Source of the DNA: Impatiens glandulifera
Taxonomy: Eukaryota > Streptophyta > Magnoliopsida > Ericales > Balsaminaceae
Assembly: GCF_907164915.1 (NCBI RefSeq)
Contig: NC_061869.1
Location: 37,200,840 to 37,264,839, forward strand
Reading direction: 5' to 3'
DNA: 64,000 nt
Shown here: positions 45,571 through 58,568 of the stretch, piece by piece
Position numbering within the stretch: position 1 is the first letter of the stretch
How the letters are laid out: every line of letters starts with the position of its first letter
Program-made: the position numbers and the translations under genes
Notes under the pieces: model-generated
Databases searched by the model: none
What the model was told of the DNA's origin: nothing
The model's input: the letters and a program-made list of their open reading frames with translations, nothing else

Positions 45571-46060
45571 TTAGTATATACCCTTAGAATTGCTAGCAAT
45601 TTCTGTTCTAAAAAAATACTTGGCTTCTCCAAAGTATTTTATGGAGAATTTGTTGTGAAGAACTTTTTTAGGATATTTATGTTAGATCATTCCCTGCTAT
45701 AAGAATATCGTCTATATAAACTTATAGTGTAGTAATCTTGTCTCTTTTCTGTTTTTATGAAGAGACAAGGATCATGATTAATTGTTTATAATCTAATTCA
45801 ATTAATGTTTCGGATATTTCTAAATTCCATTGTCTTCTTGATTATTTTAATCCATAAATGCTCTTTTTGAGCTTGCATACTTCTCTATTTTCAGCCTTGT
45901 TATATCCCAATGATAGCTTCATATATATATAGGAAATATTGTTTATATCAATTTGATGTAAATGTCATCCCTTTGAAGCTGTCAAAGCTAAAAGTATTCG
46001 AATAGATTCAATTTTTGCAATTGGTACAAAATTTTCATGGAAATCTGTAATATCAATTTG
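45571..46060 (-). pseudogene. Copia reverse transcriptase remnant
   Basis: Minus strand in broken frames: AKIESIRILLALTASKG and HLHQIDINNIF (about 45930-46030), YMKLSLGYNKAENREVCKLK and SIYGLK (about 45845-45920), VYIDDILIAG (about 45690-45720), and FSIKYFGEAKYFFRTEIA (about 45600-45660). Order matches a single copia element read right to left. Catalytic box is YIDD. Confidence 0.85.
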
Positions 46061-46559
46061 GTGATATCCATTGCTACCAATCTTGCTTTATATTTTTCTA
46101 TTGATCAATTAGGATGGAGTATGGTTTTATATATCCATGTACATGATAATGTTTTTTTTTATCTTTTGGAAGTTGTGTCAATTCCAATGAGTTGCTTAGT
46201 TCTAAAACTTGCAATTCTGTATTCATTGTTTCATTCTAGCTTTCAGAAGTGCTTGCTTCTTTATATGTTTTAGGTTCCAAGTTTAAGTTTATGTTAGACA
46301 GAAAGTTGATGTATTATTTGTTTTTGAATTGATGTATTATTTGTTTTTGGATTTTATACAAAAGGATAAGTTACTGGTTTGTACCTTTGAACTTCATCAT
46401 TTGTTTTGTTAATGGCATTGGCTACATAATTATCCAACTATTTAAGGGAATGTTTACTTGTGCTTTTTCTAGTTTCTGCACTTTCAATTGTTTGTTTGTG
46501 TTTATATTGTACAATTTTTTTGGCTTGATCCATGACTTTTGTAATTGTTTGCAACATTT

Positions 46560-46780
46560 GGTAAACTGATTTCTTCAGATCTAATTTGAATATCATCTTC
46601 ATTTGTAGGTAAATTAGTTATTTTTTATGTCTCTTCTTCCTTGTGAATTTGAGAATGTTCTTCCCTTGTATCATCAACAATTGGTTCCATTTTAGGATTT
46701 CTAAATGGTAATGTGTTCAATGAAATTTACATCTTTAGTTTTGATTTATGTAGCATTATCAAACCCCTTTAATCAAGCAT
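46560..46780 (-). pseudogene. Copia integrase-to-reverse-transcriptase hinge
   Basis: Minus frame encodes LPFRNPKMEPIVDDTREEHS, an acidic/polar hinge typical between copia integrase and reverse transcriptase. Integrase itself is deleted at about 46781, where the gag/protease piece follows. Confidence 0.5.
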
Positions 46781-47495
46781 GTTATTAGTAGTAAAATGGC
46801 CAAATTTTTCTTGGCATTTCTACATATAGCATTTGATTTTCTCTAGAATCCTGCAACACATCATTTTCAACAAATGTGCATTCAATTAAATTTTCTTTCA
46901 ACTGTTTAGATACATACAAGAGGTTATATCTAAAATCCAATGCTAGCATCACATTTTTTAGGATTACTTTAGGCCTTGACAAAACCATTTTCATTTCCTT
47001 GATCAATTAATTGATCCATAGAATAGAAAGTCTTACTACTTCGTTTCTTTTATATTAAACATCAAATTTTAGTCTCAACATATATGATTAATATTAGCAC
47101 TAAAAAATAAACCATGTGCTTTGATTTAGTTTTTTTTTACAGGCTATATGATTCGCAATTTTATATGATATATGCATTTAGAAATACATTAAGAGTGGCT
47201 GCCATTGTTCTTCATGGTTTTCTAGTATGATTTGAACAGATCAAAATCCTCTATTGAAGTATTTGTTCCTTCATGATCCATTGGAGCACTTATTGCCATG
47301 CCCACTATTTAGGGTATCCATTGTTTAAAGCAATCTTCTTTGTAATGCCCATTTATATTACAATCTTTATATATTGCATTTTTCTTCTTTTCAATAACAG
47401 TTTGCTTGACATCATTAACAATACATACCTTCTGAGTAGAATCAATGCATCATTCACATTCTTAACAAATTGTGAATTCTGATAGATCATGTTCA
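46781..47495 (-). pseudogene. Copia gag knuckle and protease-region remnant (copy B)
   Basis: Counterpart of 1574-2325. Minus 46785-47006 encodes SRPKVILKNVMLALDFRYNL and YVSKQLKENLIECTF. The gag end is at about 47300-47490. Unlike copy A, it is still joined to the element's hinge and reverse transcriptase, showing that the left edge of copy A was cut by insertion. Confidence 0.8.
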
Positions 47496-49982
47496 TACGT
47501 AAAATTTTCTAATTATCTAATTAATTTTTTAAAATTTATGATCTAATTAAATAATCTTATTCAATGTCTTAATCTAATTTTTAATTTATTACTTAAAGAA
47601 TTTAGAAATTAGTTTATGAATGAAGAATGTCTAATATATTAATGCATTAAGTTTAATTGTATGATTTTATAAATTATTACAAATATTAAATTTTAATATT
47701 CAATATATTATTTTTAAATGATGAAGAAGAATAATGATAAGTATGAGTAAGATTTCTTGGTTGTAAAAGAAATACCTAGAAACAAATTGAGACATTGAAA
47801 AAGTGAAAAAAAATTAAAGTTTTTACTTTAAAGCTGAAAATGATAATTAAGTAGAAGAGAAGTTTTATAATAATTTTTATTTTTACTATTGTAAACACTA
47901 TTTTTTTATATCAAATTTATAATTTTTAAATAAATTTATAGATTGAATGTACGAAATTAAAATAAATAATTATTTTAAAAACAATGTTATACTAATCAAA
48001 ATTTAAAATAATGAAATTATAAATTACTTAAAATAAAATTTAAAAGTGCATAAATAAATTAAATGAATGTACTAAATTAAATGCATCTATTATTAATATT
48101 GTTTATGTAAAAGAAAAAAAATGGTTCACCGTAAGGGAGCAGATCCTCTGCTACCAAATAAACATGCTTCTCTGCTGCCTCTCACAATGGGAGGAGCAAT
48201 ATGGTAAATAAATGAAACAGTGTAAATAAATGAAACAGTGTTTTATTTATTTACCATATTGCCCCTCCCATTGTGAGAAACAACATGGGAGCATGTTTAT
48301 TTGGTAGCAGAGGATCTCAAATGCACCGTAAGAAACCAACCATGATCAGGCAGGAAATGCGCATAAGCTAAGTCAACTGAGCACGCGCCAGCATGAACGC
48401 GCCGCCTGCAATTAAAAATTATTGAGAAAAAGACTTGTACATTTTTTAAAATAGTTTTATGATGCCACTTTGGAACTAAGGCATCAATCTCTGGATTGAT
48501 TTATCAATCAATCATTGCACTACAATTGAGATTGAGAGAGGATAAATGATATTCTGATCCAATTTGAAAAATATATAGTTTGTGCATTGAAGTTAAAGTT
48601 AATGTTTTGAGAAATTAGATGGGGGCAATGAAGTTAAATTTGGCAACTATTGGCGGAATTGAGATACTATTAACCTTGTTTTTATTGGCAATGTTTTGGA
48701 CTATGAACAAACTTCAAATAATTATAATTAGCATAAATAGATTGGAGGTTCAATAGTTTGTTTGTAAGGTCAAATAAAATTAGGTAACTACGAACAAAAT
48801 ACAAAGGAATAAATAATAATTTACAAGGACTTGTTTGGTTGGGTTGTCGAAATATCTTAGAGGGAAAAAAAATTGATAATGATTTTGAGGAGATGATTAT
48901 GTTTTTTATTTTATAAAAAGACTTAAATGATATTAATATATATAAATAAAATAAAAAGTATTTTAATATTTTAATTAATGAATTGATTGATATGATGGGT
49001 GAGAGGAGAGTGAAGTGATGTTTAATTTTTTTTAATTATTTGAATAATTTAAAATCGAATCATGCCCAAGTTTAGAATCAAAGTATGCAAATAGATTAAT
49101 GGTGATAGTGACGGTGATGGTATGATAAATTGTTTGATGACATGGATGCACAAAAGAATAAAAACTTCAATATATATTCAGTTAAGTAGATATTTACCTT
49201 GCCATGAGCTAGATTGAGAAAAGATCTAGTCATTCTTTCAATCTCTTTGTGATCTCTTAATGTGGTGGAGATGAAGGGATATTAGGTACTTAATCCTTCA
49301 ATTATTGGCAATGATATTTTGTAATTTCATCTTCAAATCATCGTTGTTGTTAAGTCTACTGCATCTTTGAATGACCAATTTAAATACTAAAATGATAGGC
49401 ATTGATGAGTACTAACAATGATTACTAAAATGTGAAAAATTCAACTTATTAAAAAATTATACTCATGATAGAACTTTAATTATTTAAAGAAATTAAAATT
49501 ATTAAGAAGCATAAGAGCTTATATTAATTAAGTTTAAACTTAACTAATATTTATTATTATTTTTATCTAACATTTATGAATGTATTGTTACGAATGCAAA
49601 TGCGATTCAAAACTATCAATCATTTGATGCGATTCTTGAGACATTAGAAGTATGCTTCGACGAGCTTTGTTCCGAGCTATGGAGATTTCTGATTTCTGCG
49701 ATAATCTGCTCTTGGATTCTTGATTTCTGAATTTCAGACTTTGGATTGATCATTCATCTCGCACAACATGCATGATGCTAGATGTCTATCGCTTGAAGCT
49801 TTGGAGTTGTTTGTTCTCTACCACAAACTCCAACCATCAATATGCATGAGCAAATCTTTCTAAGTTAAATTAACATTTTATTTAGTTATTAATTTTTAAT
49901 ATTAATTTTTTAAGCTACATAAATTAGAGATAGTTGAAGTATAAATAGTACTGGTTGTGTGTTGGGTAGTAGTTATAACTAC
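47496..49982. other. AT-rich stretch without genes (copy B)
   Basis: Counterpart of 2326-4720. It carries the MITE at 48136-48323 and the empty hAT site at 49983-49990. An extra tract of about 30 bases (tactggttgtgtgttgggt) precedes the empty site. Confidence 0.6.
48136..48323. mobile_element. Palindromic MITE with 9-bp target duplication
   Basis: A 188-bp insertion flanked by caccgtaag (48127-48135 and 48324-48332). Copy A has one caccgcaag at the site (3031-3039). Arms GATCCTCTGCTACCAAATAA (left) and TTATTTGGTAGCAGAGGATC (right) pair almost to the centre, where GGTAAATAAATGAAACAGTG is followed by a direct partial repeat. The 9-bp duplication suggests a Mutator-type transposase. No coding capacity. 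Confidence 0.93.
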
Positions 49983-50059
49983 TTTTCAAAGTATGTTTAG
50001 TATTAGTCAAATTTTGTTTTTATCCATAATATATAACATAATGAAATTTTTGGTATATA

Positions 50060-50063
<4 letters not shown>

Positions 50064-50153
<90 letters not shown>
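50064..50153. repeat. (AT)45 microsatellite
   Basis: About 90 bases of AT. The matching copy A site (about 6881-6895) has about 14. Confidence 0.97.
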
Positions 50154-50155
<2 letters not shown>

Positions 50156-50257
50156 TACCAAAATTTCAATATAATAAATTATCATGTGTTCACCGTTATT
50201 ATTTTTAATTTTTACTTCTAATTAATATTTATATAGAAAATAAAAGATATATTCACA

Positions 50258-50260
<3 letters not shown>

Positions 50261-50327
<67 letters not shown>
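50261..50327. repeat. (AT)33 microsatellite
   Basis: About 66 bases of AT. Copy A has about 24 at 6999-7018. Confidence 0.97.
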
Positions 50328-50332
<5 letters not shown>

Positions 50333-50905
50333 TTTTATTTTTTTATTTATTATAGTAAAAATTTATTATAAAATAAATTATAAAGATAATCCATATATAT
50401 ATTGTCTTAGTTTCAATCATCTTCAAATTTGGAATTTTTTTCTTACTATAAGTTAAGCCCCTCATAATTTAAATTTTACACTTTTTTACATTATGTAGAG
50501 CATCTTTACCCTCATTTTAATGACTGAATTAGTATTAAAAAAATATTACTAGTAAAAAATCTATATAGACAAATATCCATTTGTAACTTTTATTTATAAA
50601 ATTTGAAAAGAAATAAAAATATTAGAATTTTAGTATTTTAGTTCTATACCTATCTTGAAAAATCTTGAATTAGCAAAAATATAATTATATAATAAATTTA
50701 TTAACTTAATCAAAATTTAATATTTTATATGAGAGGACCTTACTTGTCATAAAAAAAGAAATCTGTTTTTTTTTATGGGTGTGACTTGTGAGAGAAGAAT
50801 GAGGGGAGGTTAATTTTTTCTTATGTTATAGTACTATTTATTATGTTTACGGATTCAAATTTTACTAAATATGTTTTAATTATTATTATTATTATTTTTT
50901 ATTTT
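50328..50905. other. AT-rich stretch without genes (copy B)
   Basis: Counterpart of 7019-7600. Nothing coding. Confidence 0.55.
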
Positions 50906-51218
50906 TTTTTTGTATTTTGGGTACACGGTGAGGTCACACCCTGATGGTAAGTCGAAATATTTCATTGTTTGTGTCAAAAGTGGTAGGAAAACATCAATGT
51001 TCAAAAATATTTTACAGCCTAGTCATACCAACTAAGACAAATTATAAAGCTAAGATTAATGTTATTGTTTAGAATGAAAAAGAATTTGAGCATAATCATA
51101 TATTAAATCCTAGGAAGACGCGGCATGTTAGATCCTACAAAGTAATAGACTCAAATACAAAGAGAAGATTAAAATTAAAAGATGAAACTGAAATAACTTT
51201 GCCCAAAAGTTTTTAGTC
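50906..51218 (+). pseudogene. FAR1-type DNA-binding domain remnant (copy B)
   Basis: Counterpart of 7609-7920, with the same cysteine block and an EHNH-type stretch (here EFEHNHILNPRKTRHVRSYK) in broken frames. The continuation VVEAEMYHKLSFD is after 52150. It shares the hAT-like insertion with copy A. Confidence 0.7.
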
Positions 51219-51226
51219 GTGTGTAG

Positions 51227-52146
51227 TAGAAGTGAGCATATCTCGGGTTGAGCCAAACCCAACCCTAACCCAAAATATTAATTTGGATAAGTTAATTTGG
51301 TTTGTGTTGGGTTGAGTTTGAGATGGGTAAGAGTTACCAAAATTACCAAAATAAAATAAATTTTATCATTTTTTATTTAATTAGTCTACACAATTCACGC
51401 TTTTATTACTCACTATATTGTTATTTTACCTCCTCATTATTTAGCAAAGAGAAATACATGGTGGAACCTACATTCAAGTGGGGATACAATTTTTTTAAAA
51501 CTTATTAATAATATATTTATAGTACACAGTTCAATAATAGAAAAAACAGTTCACAACTGTTAAAACATATAAACAATCAATAACCCATCTCTTTAATATC
51601 TAGTTTGGTTTCAAAAATAAATAAAGTTTACCATAATTAAGACCTTGTTTATTCATTCCACCTATTGTTTTATCGATTAATTTATTAATTAAAATATCAA
51701 ACGCATAAAAAATGTATTAAACATTTCATAAGCGTGTTAAACGAATAAAAAAACGTGCTAATGTGTCAAAAGTGTGTTAAACAGACCAAAAACATATTAA
51801 ATGGGTCAACGACATATTAAACGGATCAAAATAAATTAAGCAATTGTTAAACGAGTTAAAACGTGACAAATATTGATTAAATGAGTTAAAAAAAGTGTTA
51901 ATCAAGTCAAAAACGTATTAAACGGGAAAAAAATTAAATAATTGTTAAACGGTAAAAAATGTGTTAAACAGGTCAAAAATATCTTAAACGAGTCAACAAC
52001 GTAATAAATGTGTTAAAAAAACTAAAATTTAGTTTGGGTCACCCAACCCATACTCAACCCATATTGATAAATGGTTGATTAAATTTAATTTGGGTTAAAT
52101 AATAGTGGGATAATACGGGTTGAGTCTACCCATTTGCTCACCCCTA
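51227..52146. mobile_element. Non-autonomous hAT-like element (copy B)
   Basis: TAGAAGTGAGCATATC at the left and TTTGCTCACCCCTA at the right, flanked by gtgtgtag (51219-51226) and atttgtag (52147-52154). It holds the ACGT-rich array at about 51690-52020. The left terminus is better kept than in copy A. Confidence 0.78.
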
Positions 52147-52154
52147 ATTTGTAG

Positions 52155-53090
52155 TGGAAGCTGAAATGTATCATAAACTGTCTTTTGATGAGAGAACATA
52201 TAGAAATTCAATGTTGAATAAGGCAATATCCAGTGCTGAATAAGGCCATATCAAGTGCTGAAGTTAGTCATATCCAACGCTATACTTTTTTTTTCGATGA
52301 GATAACATGTAGATATCCAACACTGAATAAGATCATATCCATTGCTGAATAATGCCATATCCAGCGTTAAAAAATATAATTAAAAATAAGATTATTAAAT
52401 TTTACTAAAACATTCCTTATAAATAATTACTACAAATACGATTATTAAACTAAAACTTTCATTTTTATAAATAATAACATACATTTGTATCAAATCTCTA
52501 TAAATTTGTATAAATTTGTGTTAAATGTTCATCTATACAATTGTGTCAAATTTCTATACACTTGTGTCAAATGATAAAATTGTGTCAATTTTCTAAACAT
52601 TTCTTCGTTTGTTAAACTCCTTATATAAGTCACTAGTTTTTCAAGCAATAAGCTCCTATAAGTGTTGAGATTTAACTTTAGAATCGTCGTACTGTATTTG
52701 ATCATAAGCATCTCAATTATTCTCTTCGCCTTAAAAAAACAAGTCTCAGCAGGTTAGTATAGAGAATTCTCAAACAATGAAACATGTTAAAACTGTATAA
52801 CTTGCATTTTTTTTTGTAAGCTTACAATGTCATTATGTTTCATCTCCTACATAGGTCTCCATGTGTCTAATTTGTTAAATTTCAAAATCTGTTTTATTCT
52901 TAAGTGATTGACATGGAAATTTTAAAACTCTAAACGAGAATTGAGCTATTGAAGTGACAATTGGTGAGTCAATTCTTTCTATGAAATCCAATAACGTGCG
53001 CTTCTGTTTTACCAAATCAAGAAAAACTATAAGCATGGAAGGAGATTATTTGACAATGGAACCGTTCATATTTATATTTTAGCTTTTCCC
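52155..53090. other. Non-coding stretch (copy B of 8898-9829)
   Basis: Same CTGAATAAGGCCATATC repeats at about 52210-52370 and atttgtgttaaatgttcat repeats. No gene. Confidence 0.5.
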
Positions 53091-53094
53091 CTAC

Positions 53095-53803
53095 TTGTTT
53101 TCTAAAATCCGTTACATCGGCTTTTAGGATAGGATCAAGGTTTTCTTAATTTCTCAAAATATTTTCTTTTTCTTTTGAGGAAAGGATTGGGGGTTTTATT
53201 TATTTAAGTAAGAATGAGCCTACAAACATGCATATTATTTACGTATCTTTCCTCCTTTATTTTTATGCTGAGAAGAATTAGGTCTATCGTAGTTTCACAT
53301 GAGTCATATGTCCATGGTGTAAGTTTTACAAAACTTGGGATTGGATTCAATTGAAATAAGCTTCCTTCAAGGTCAAGCTCAGAACTGTTTTGCGCGTAGC
53401 TTGATATTATACAAAATTTAAGCGCGTCGAGATTGCTGGGTGCAATAAATTCTTCGTCTTCTATAGTAGATAGGTGAGCAGTTCCTCATAAGAAGATTTT
53501 CTTTATTAGGAAAGGTCCTTTCTATTAGGGATGAAATTTTCCCTTGGGTTCTAGGAGTTCCCGGGTTCGTTTGAGAACTAGATCACCTTCTTTGAGATTT
53601 ATGGGTTTTACCTTTCTATTGAAGGTATCTGACATTCGTTTTTGATAGGCTTGAGTTTTACAAAAGCCTTTAACCTCTTATTCTACATTAACGTTAATTG
53701 GTCACATCGAGATTTGAGTTAGTCTTCTTTAATGACTTGGCTTCTAAGAGTATTCTTAGAGTTGAAATCTCGATTCTGATGGGTTGTACAACATAAATAT
53801 CGT
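53095..53803 (-). pseudogene. Gypsy unit 1: 3' end and integrase C-terminus (copy B)
   Basis: Counterpart of 9830-10510. The integrase tail (VKPINLKEGDLVLKRT-like) has stops. Interrupted at 53804 by the solo LTR. Confidence 0.75.
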
Positions 53804-55329
53804 TGTTGAGATCGGTATCGTCGAAGGAGACTAGGGTCTCGCAACATTGAACGCTTACACACACACCGTTCGATAATAACCCTGTTAGAGGTTGATTATC
53901 TTGTCTCCACTCTACATAAACCTTCACAAACTCTTAACAAAGTCAAGTGCAGAATTGTCTGTTTAGATTTGAAAAACAGATGATCAACAGAAATAATGAG
54001 ATAACGAAGAACACACAACACAAGACACATACTTTATGGATGTTCGGATATAAAAGCTGCTATGTCACCCCTTCTTCTCAAACCTTTGAGAAGGATATTT
54101 ACTAGAATATTCGATCTGTTTACTACACGTACATAGACTCAGTCAAACAACCAAGGCTTAGTTACTACATGTTTTCGACCTTTCAACATACTCACTCTGT
54201 TGAACAGAAACGAATTATGTCAACTTACAATGCTCACCACTCACACAGAATAGGTAGTATTGTAATACACTTGAGATTCTAACACACTTTTTCAGAACTT
54301 GTAAGTTTCGAAAGTTTAAGCGATTTGATAGCAAAGGTTGAAGGTGTTGAAAAAGGTGCTGAAGCAGATTGACTTTTGTCTTCTTAAGTAGGCAAAGATA
54401 TCAAAATATATATTTGCAACTTTAATGGCTATATCTGCTTCATAAGATCACTATCTTCACTTTGATTGGTTGAGTTCCTGAATGGTACAACATATGAGAT
54501 ATTTTTTGATCTTGTCTGTACTTTGGATAATAGTAAGCCAAATCTTATTAATGCGATTTCAATCTTCAAGGAAATGTATGATTCAGACTGTTTGATCTAA
54601 TTATGTTAGAGTGAGAAGAAATCAGTCTTTGCACTTAAATGGAAAAGTTTATCTAGGGAGTGTAAAGCTAACATCTAATATTTCAGGAAATATCCATGTA
54701 TATATATTCCCCAGGTTGACTAATTATGGAGATTGTGAATTATCGGATGTCGAAATGTGGAATGCTAAAATATGGAAAACCAGAATGGGAAGCTGGTCTT
54801 GAAAAACTGGAATGGAAAGTCAATCTTGGAAAACCGGAATGGAAAGTCGATCTTGAAAAACCGGAATGGGAAGTCGATCTTGGAAAACCTAAATGGGAAG
54901 TCGTTCTTGAAAAACCGGAATGGGGAGCCGATCTTGCCCAAAAACGGAATTGTACCGGGAGCGGAAATGCCTCGGATGCCGATTTGCGAACTACTGGTAT
55001 CCTTCAGAAACTGATATTGCCAACTACCGATATTCTCTAGAAGCCGATTTTGGCCAACTGCCAATATCCTTCGGAAACCGATATTACCAACTTCCGATAT
55101 CCTCTAGAAGCTGATTTTGGCCAACTGTCGATATCCTCCAAAAGCCAATTTTGGACAACTGCCGATATCCTCTAGAAGCCGATTTTGGCCAACTACCGAT
55201 ATCCTCCCGAAGCCGATTTTGGCCAACTGCCGATATCCTCCAATTTGCACATAATTATTTTATCATAATTAAATTGTTATTTAAATAGTTAATTAGTATT
55301 ACTACTTAATTAACTATTTTTACTTATCA
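53804..55329 (-). mobile_element. Solo LTR (copy B)
   Basis: TGTTGAGATC ... CTTATCA, 1526 bp, flanks atcgt (53799-53803) and accgt (55330-55334). Same insertion as 10511-12027 in copy A. The minisatellite tracts (about 54775-54950 and 55000-55245) differ in unit number and sequence between copies. Confidence 0.87.
54775..55245. repeat. LTR minisatellites (copy B)
   Basis: 27-bp units around AATGGGAAGTCGATCTTGG (54775-54930), then units around CCGATATCCTCTAGAAGCC (55020-55245). They create open but meaningless frames on both strands. Confidence 0.9.
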
Positions 55330-55334
55330 ACCGT

Positions 55335-55858
55335 AAACTAGGGAAGGGGGAGTTTTGTCCGTCGAAGTTCGAGTGATTGTACAATATCTCTATAAGGCAT
55401 ATGACAACTTTTCGTGTAACCCCTTATATGTATTGGTCATCTTCTTATTGATCATAATCACGATTTTGTTCACCAATTTGATTGCACCATTGATTTGGGG
55501 TCTGTAGGGCGATGACTTATGATGCTCGATCTTAAACTCGTCGAGCAATTGCAACACTTTTCCTAGGAACTTTCGACCGTTGTCTAAAATTAGGACATAA
55601 GAAACTTCATATCTAACGCTGATACTAGTTCAGATAAACTTTTCCTCTTGAGATGATTTCAAGACTTTGTAGGAGGTTGTTTCAACCCATTTGGTCAAGT
55701 ATTATATGGCTACGAGTATGAACTTGTGTCCATTTGAAGTGTGAGGGTAAATTTCCCTAAAGACATTGTTTCCCCATGTGAGGGCCAAGTGGATGTCATA
55801 TTATAGAGGAGCGAGGCCGGTATATGCTTTAGGTTAGCATATACTTTAGTTTTGGCCA
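55335..55858 (-). pseudogene. Gypsy unit 1 integrase core (copy B)
   Basis: Counterpart of 12033-12560, in more frames than copy A because of small indels (gtgagggccaag at 55789 lacks the tagagaag of copy A). Confidence 0.75.
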
Positions 55859-57078
55859 TACTTGTTTCCTAAAATCTATAACATCGGCTTTTAGGATTGG
55901 ATCAAGGTTTTCTTCCTTTCTTAAAATATTTTCTCATTCTTTTAAGGAAATGATTGGGGGTTTTATTTATTTAAGTAAGACCAGACCTACAAACATGCAT
56001 GTTGCCTACGTATCTTCTCTCCCTTTTTTTTATGCTGAGAAGAATCAGGTCTATCGTAGTTTGACAAAGTCCTTTATCCATAGTGTAAGTTTAAAAAAAA
56101 TTGGGATTGGATTCTATTGAAATAAGCTTCTTTCAAGGTCGAGCTTAGAACTGTTATACGCATAGATTGATATTATACAAAATATCTTTTAAGCCCGTCG
56201 AGATTACTAAGTGCAATAAATTCTTTACCTTCTATAGTAGATAGGCGGACAGTTCCTCTTGAGAGGTTTTTCTTTATTAGGAATGGTCCTATCCATCGGG
56301 GACAAAATTTTCCCTTAGGGTTTAGGATTTCCCGGGTTCGTTAGAGAATTAGATCACCTTCTTTGAGATTTCGGGTTTTACCTTTTTATTGAAGGTATCT
56401 AACATTCATTTTTGGTAGGCTTGAGTTTTACATAAAACTTTTTATCTCTTATTCTCCATTAACGTTAGTTGATCATATCGAGATTTGAGCTAATCTTCTT
56501 CAATGACATGACTTTTTAAGAGTATTCTTAGAGTTGAAATCTCAATTTCGATTGGTTTTACGACATCCATACCGTAAACAAGGTAATAGGGAGTTTCATT
56601 CGTCGATGTTCGAGCAGTTGTACAATATCCCCATAAGGCATATGACAACTTTTCGTGTTAGTCCTTAAACGTGTTGGTCATCTTCTTGATGATCATAATC
56701 ACATTTTTATTCGCTGCTTCAATCTCACTATTGTTTGGGGTTTATAGGACGATGACTTATGATGCTCGATCTTAAACTCATTGAGTAATTACAATATGTT
56801 TCCTTGGATGTGTCGACCATTGTAAAAAATTAGGGCATGAGAAACCTTATATCTAGCGATGATGATAGTTCAAATGAATTTTGACACTTGAGACGATTTC
56901 AAGACTTTGTAGGAGGCCTCTTCAACCCAGTTGATGAAGTAATCTATGGATATGATTATGAACTTGTGTCCATTTGAAGCATGAGGGTAATTTTTGCCGA
57001 TGACATTGATGTCCCATGTAGAGAAAGCCAAGGGATTTCATATTGTAGAGGAGCGAGGTCGGTATATGCTTTACATCG
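55859..57078 (-). pseudogene. Gypsy unit 2 (copy B)
   Basis: Counterpart of 12561-13780: 3' segment, integrase C-terminus and core, with stops. Confidence 0.78.
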
Positions 57079-58568
57079 AATTTTAGGATAGGATCAATGT
57101 TTAATTCCTTTCTTAAAAGATTTTCTCTTTCTTGTGAGGAAAGGACTGGTGGTTTTATTTATTTTAAGTAAGACCGAGCCTACAAATGTTGCCTACGTAT
57201 CTTCTCTCCTTTATTTTTATGCTGAGAAGAGTCAGGTCTATCATAGGTTGACATGAGTAGAGGTGTTCAATATTTGCTCTGAACTGAATATCCGACTGAA
57301 TTCGAATTCACCGAATTCGAATAAACCGAATTCGAATTACATTTTTGGTTTTCGAATCGAATTTTAATTCGATTCAAATTCAAATATGGTTTTCAGTTTG
57401 GTTTTCGAGTTTAGGTTTCAACTCGAAAACCAAACCGAAAACCGAATTCATTTTTATTATATATTATATAACTTATTGCATATTATATATTTAATTATCA
57501 TGGGCCTCCTACTAGATCTCTAAATTAAATCCATAATCTATCATTCATTTTCCCATTTCTCTAGCTGTCCACACTCTCAACCGCCATATATTGTCGTCGT
57601 CGACACTATTTTACTTTCATCGTTCAATTGTCAAATATATATTGGCGTTAGTCACTAAGCTAATTTTGCATGATTTATATTTTTTTTATAATTTAAGTAG
57701 ATAAGATCTCTTTAACAACTTATTTATTGTGTTAACTCTTTTAAAAAAAATTATAGTTATGTGATGTTCTTTATTTAGTCTAAACTGAATATCCAACCGA
57801 ATTCGAACCGAATATCCGACCGAATTCGAATAAATCGAATTCGAATAAACCGAATTCGAATTTGTTCAAATCGATTTTGGTTTCGAATTTGTTTAAAAAA
57901 TAAAAATTTGAAGAACCCAAACCGAAAACTCGAATAATCCGAAAACCGAACCAATGAACTCCCCTAGACATGAGTCATCTATCCATGGTGTAAGTTTTAC
58001 AAAACTTGGTATTGAATTCTATTGAAATAAGTTTCTTTCAAGGTCAAACTTAAAAATGTTATGCGCGTAGCTTGATATTATACAAAATATCTTTTAAGCG
58101 CATTGAGATTGTTGGGTGCAATTAATTATTCGCCTTCTATAGTAGATAGACTGAAAGTTCCTCCTGAGAGGATTTTCTTTATTAGGAAAGGTCATTTCCA
58201 TTGGGGACAAAATTTTCCCTTGGGGTCTAGGAGTTCCCGGGTTCGTTTGAGAACCAGATCACCTTCTTTGAGATTTTTGGGTTTTACCTTTCTATTGAAG
58301 GTATCTTGCATTCTCTTTTGGTAGGCTTGGGTTTTTCATAAAGCCTTTAACCTCTTATTCTCCATTAACGTTAGTTGATTATTTCAATATTTGAGATAGT
58401 CTTCTTCAATAACATAGCTTTCTAAGAGTATTCTTAGATTTAGAATCTCGATTTTGATGGGTTGTGTGATGTCCATACCATAAACCAGTGAATAGGGAAA
58501 TTCGTTTGTCGAAGTTCGATTGATTGTACGATATACCTATAAGGCATATGGCAACTTTTTGTGTCACT
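57079..58568 (-). pseudogene. Gypsy unit 3: 3' end and integrase C-terminus (copy B), split by a hAT-like element
   Basis: Counterpart of 13781-14537. The tail encoded at about 58090-58310 minus (VKPKNLKEGDLVLKRT, GPFLIKK-type) is less intact than in copy A. The insertion 57258-57966 splits the 3' segment. Confidence 0.78.
57258..57966. mobile_element. hAT-like non-autonomous element with GAATTCGAA repeats
   Basis: TAGAGGTGTTCAA at the left, TGAACTCCCCTA at the right (inverted ends with two mismatches), flanked by perfect gacatgag (57250-57257 and 57967-57974). Copy A has the empty site gacatgag once at 13952-13959. Subterminal regions at both ends are built from CCGAATTCGAATAAACCGAA units. 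The centre is AT-rich. 709 bp, no coding. Confidence 0.93.

Noticed and set aside
46037..46569. Plus-strand hydrophobic small proteins
   Set aside because: They are antisense to copia reverse transcriptase/hinge remnants and have no start context or similarity that I can name.
48136..48323. microRNA precursor
   Set aside because: The near-perfect long palindrome, exact 9-bp flanking duplication and paralogous empty site identify a MITE; small-RNA production is possible but not shown.
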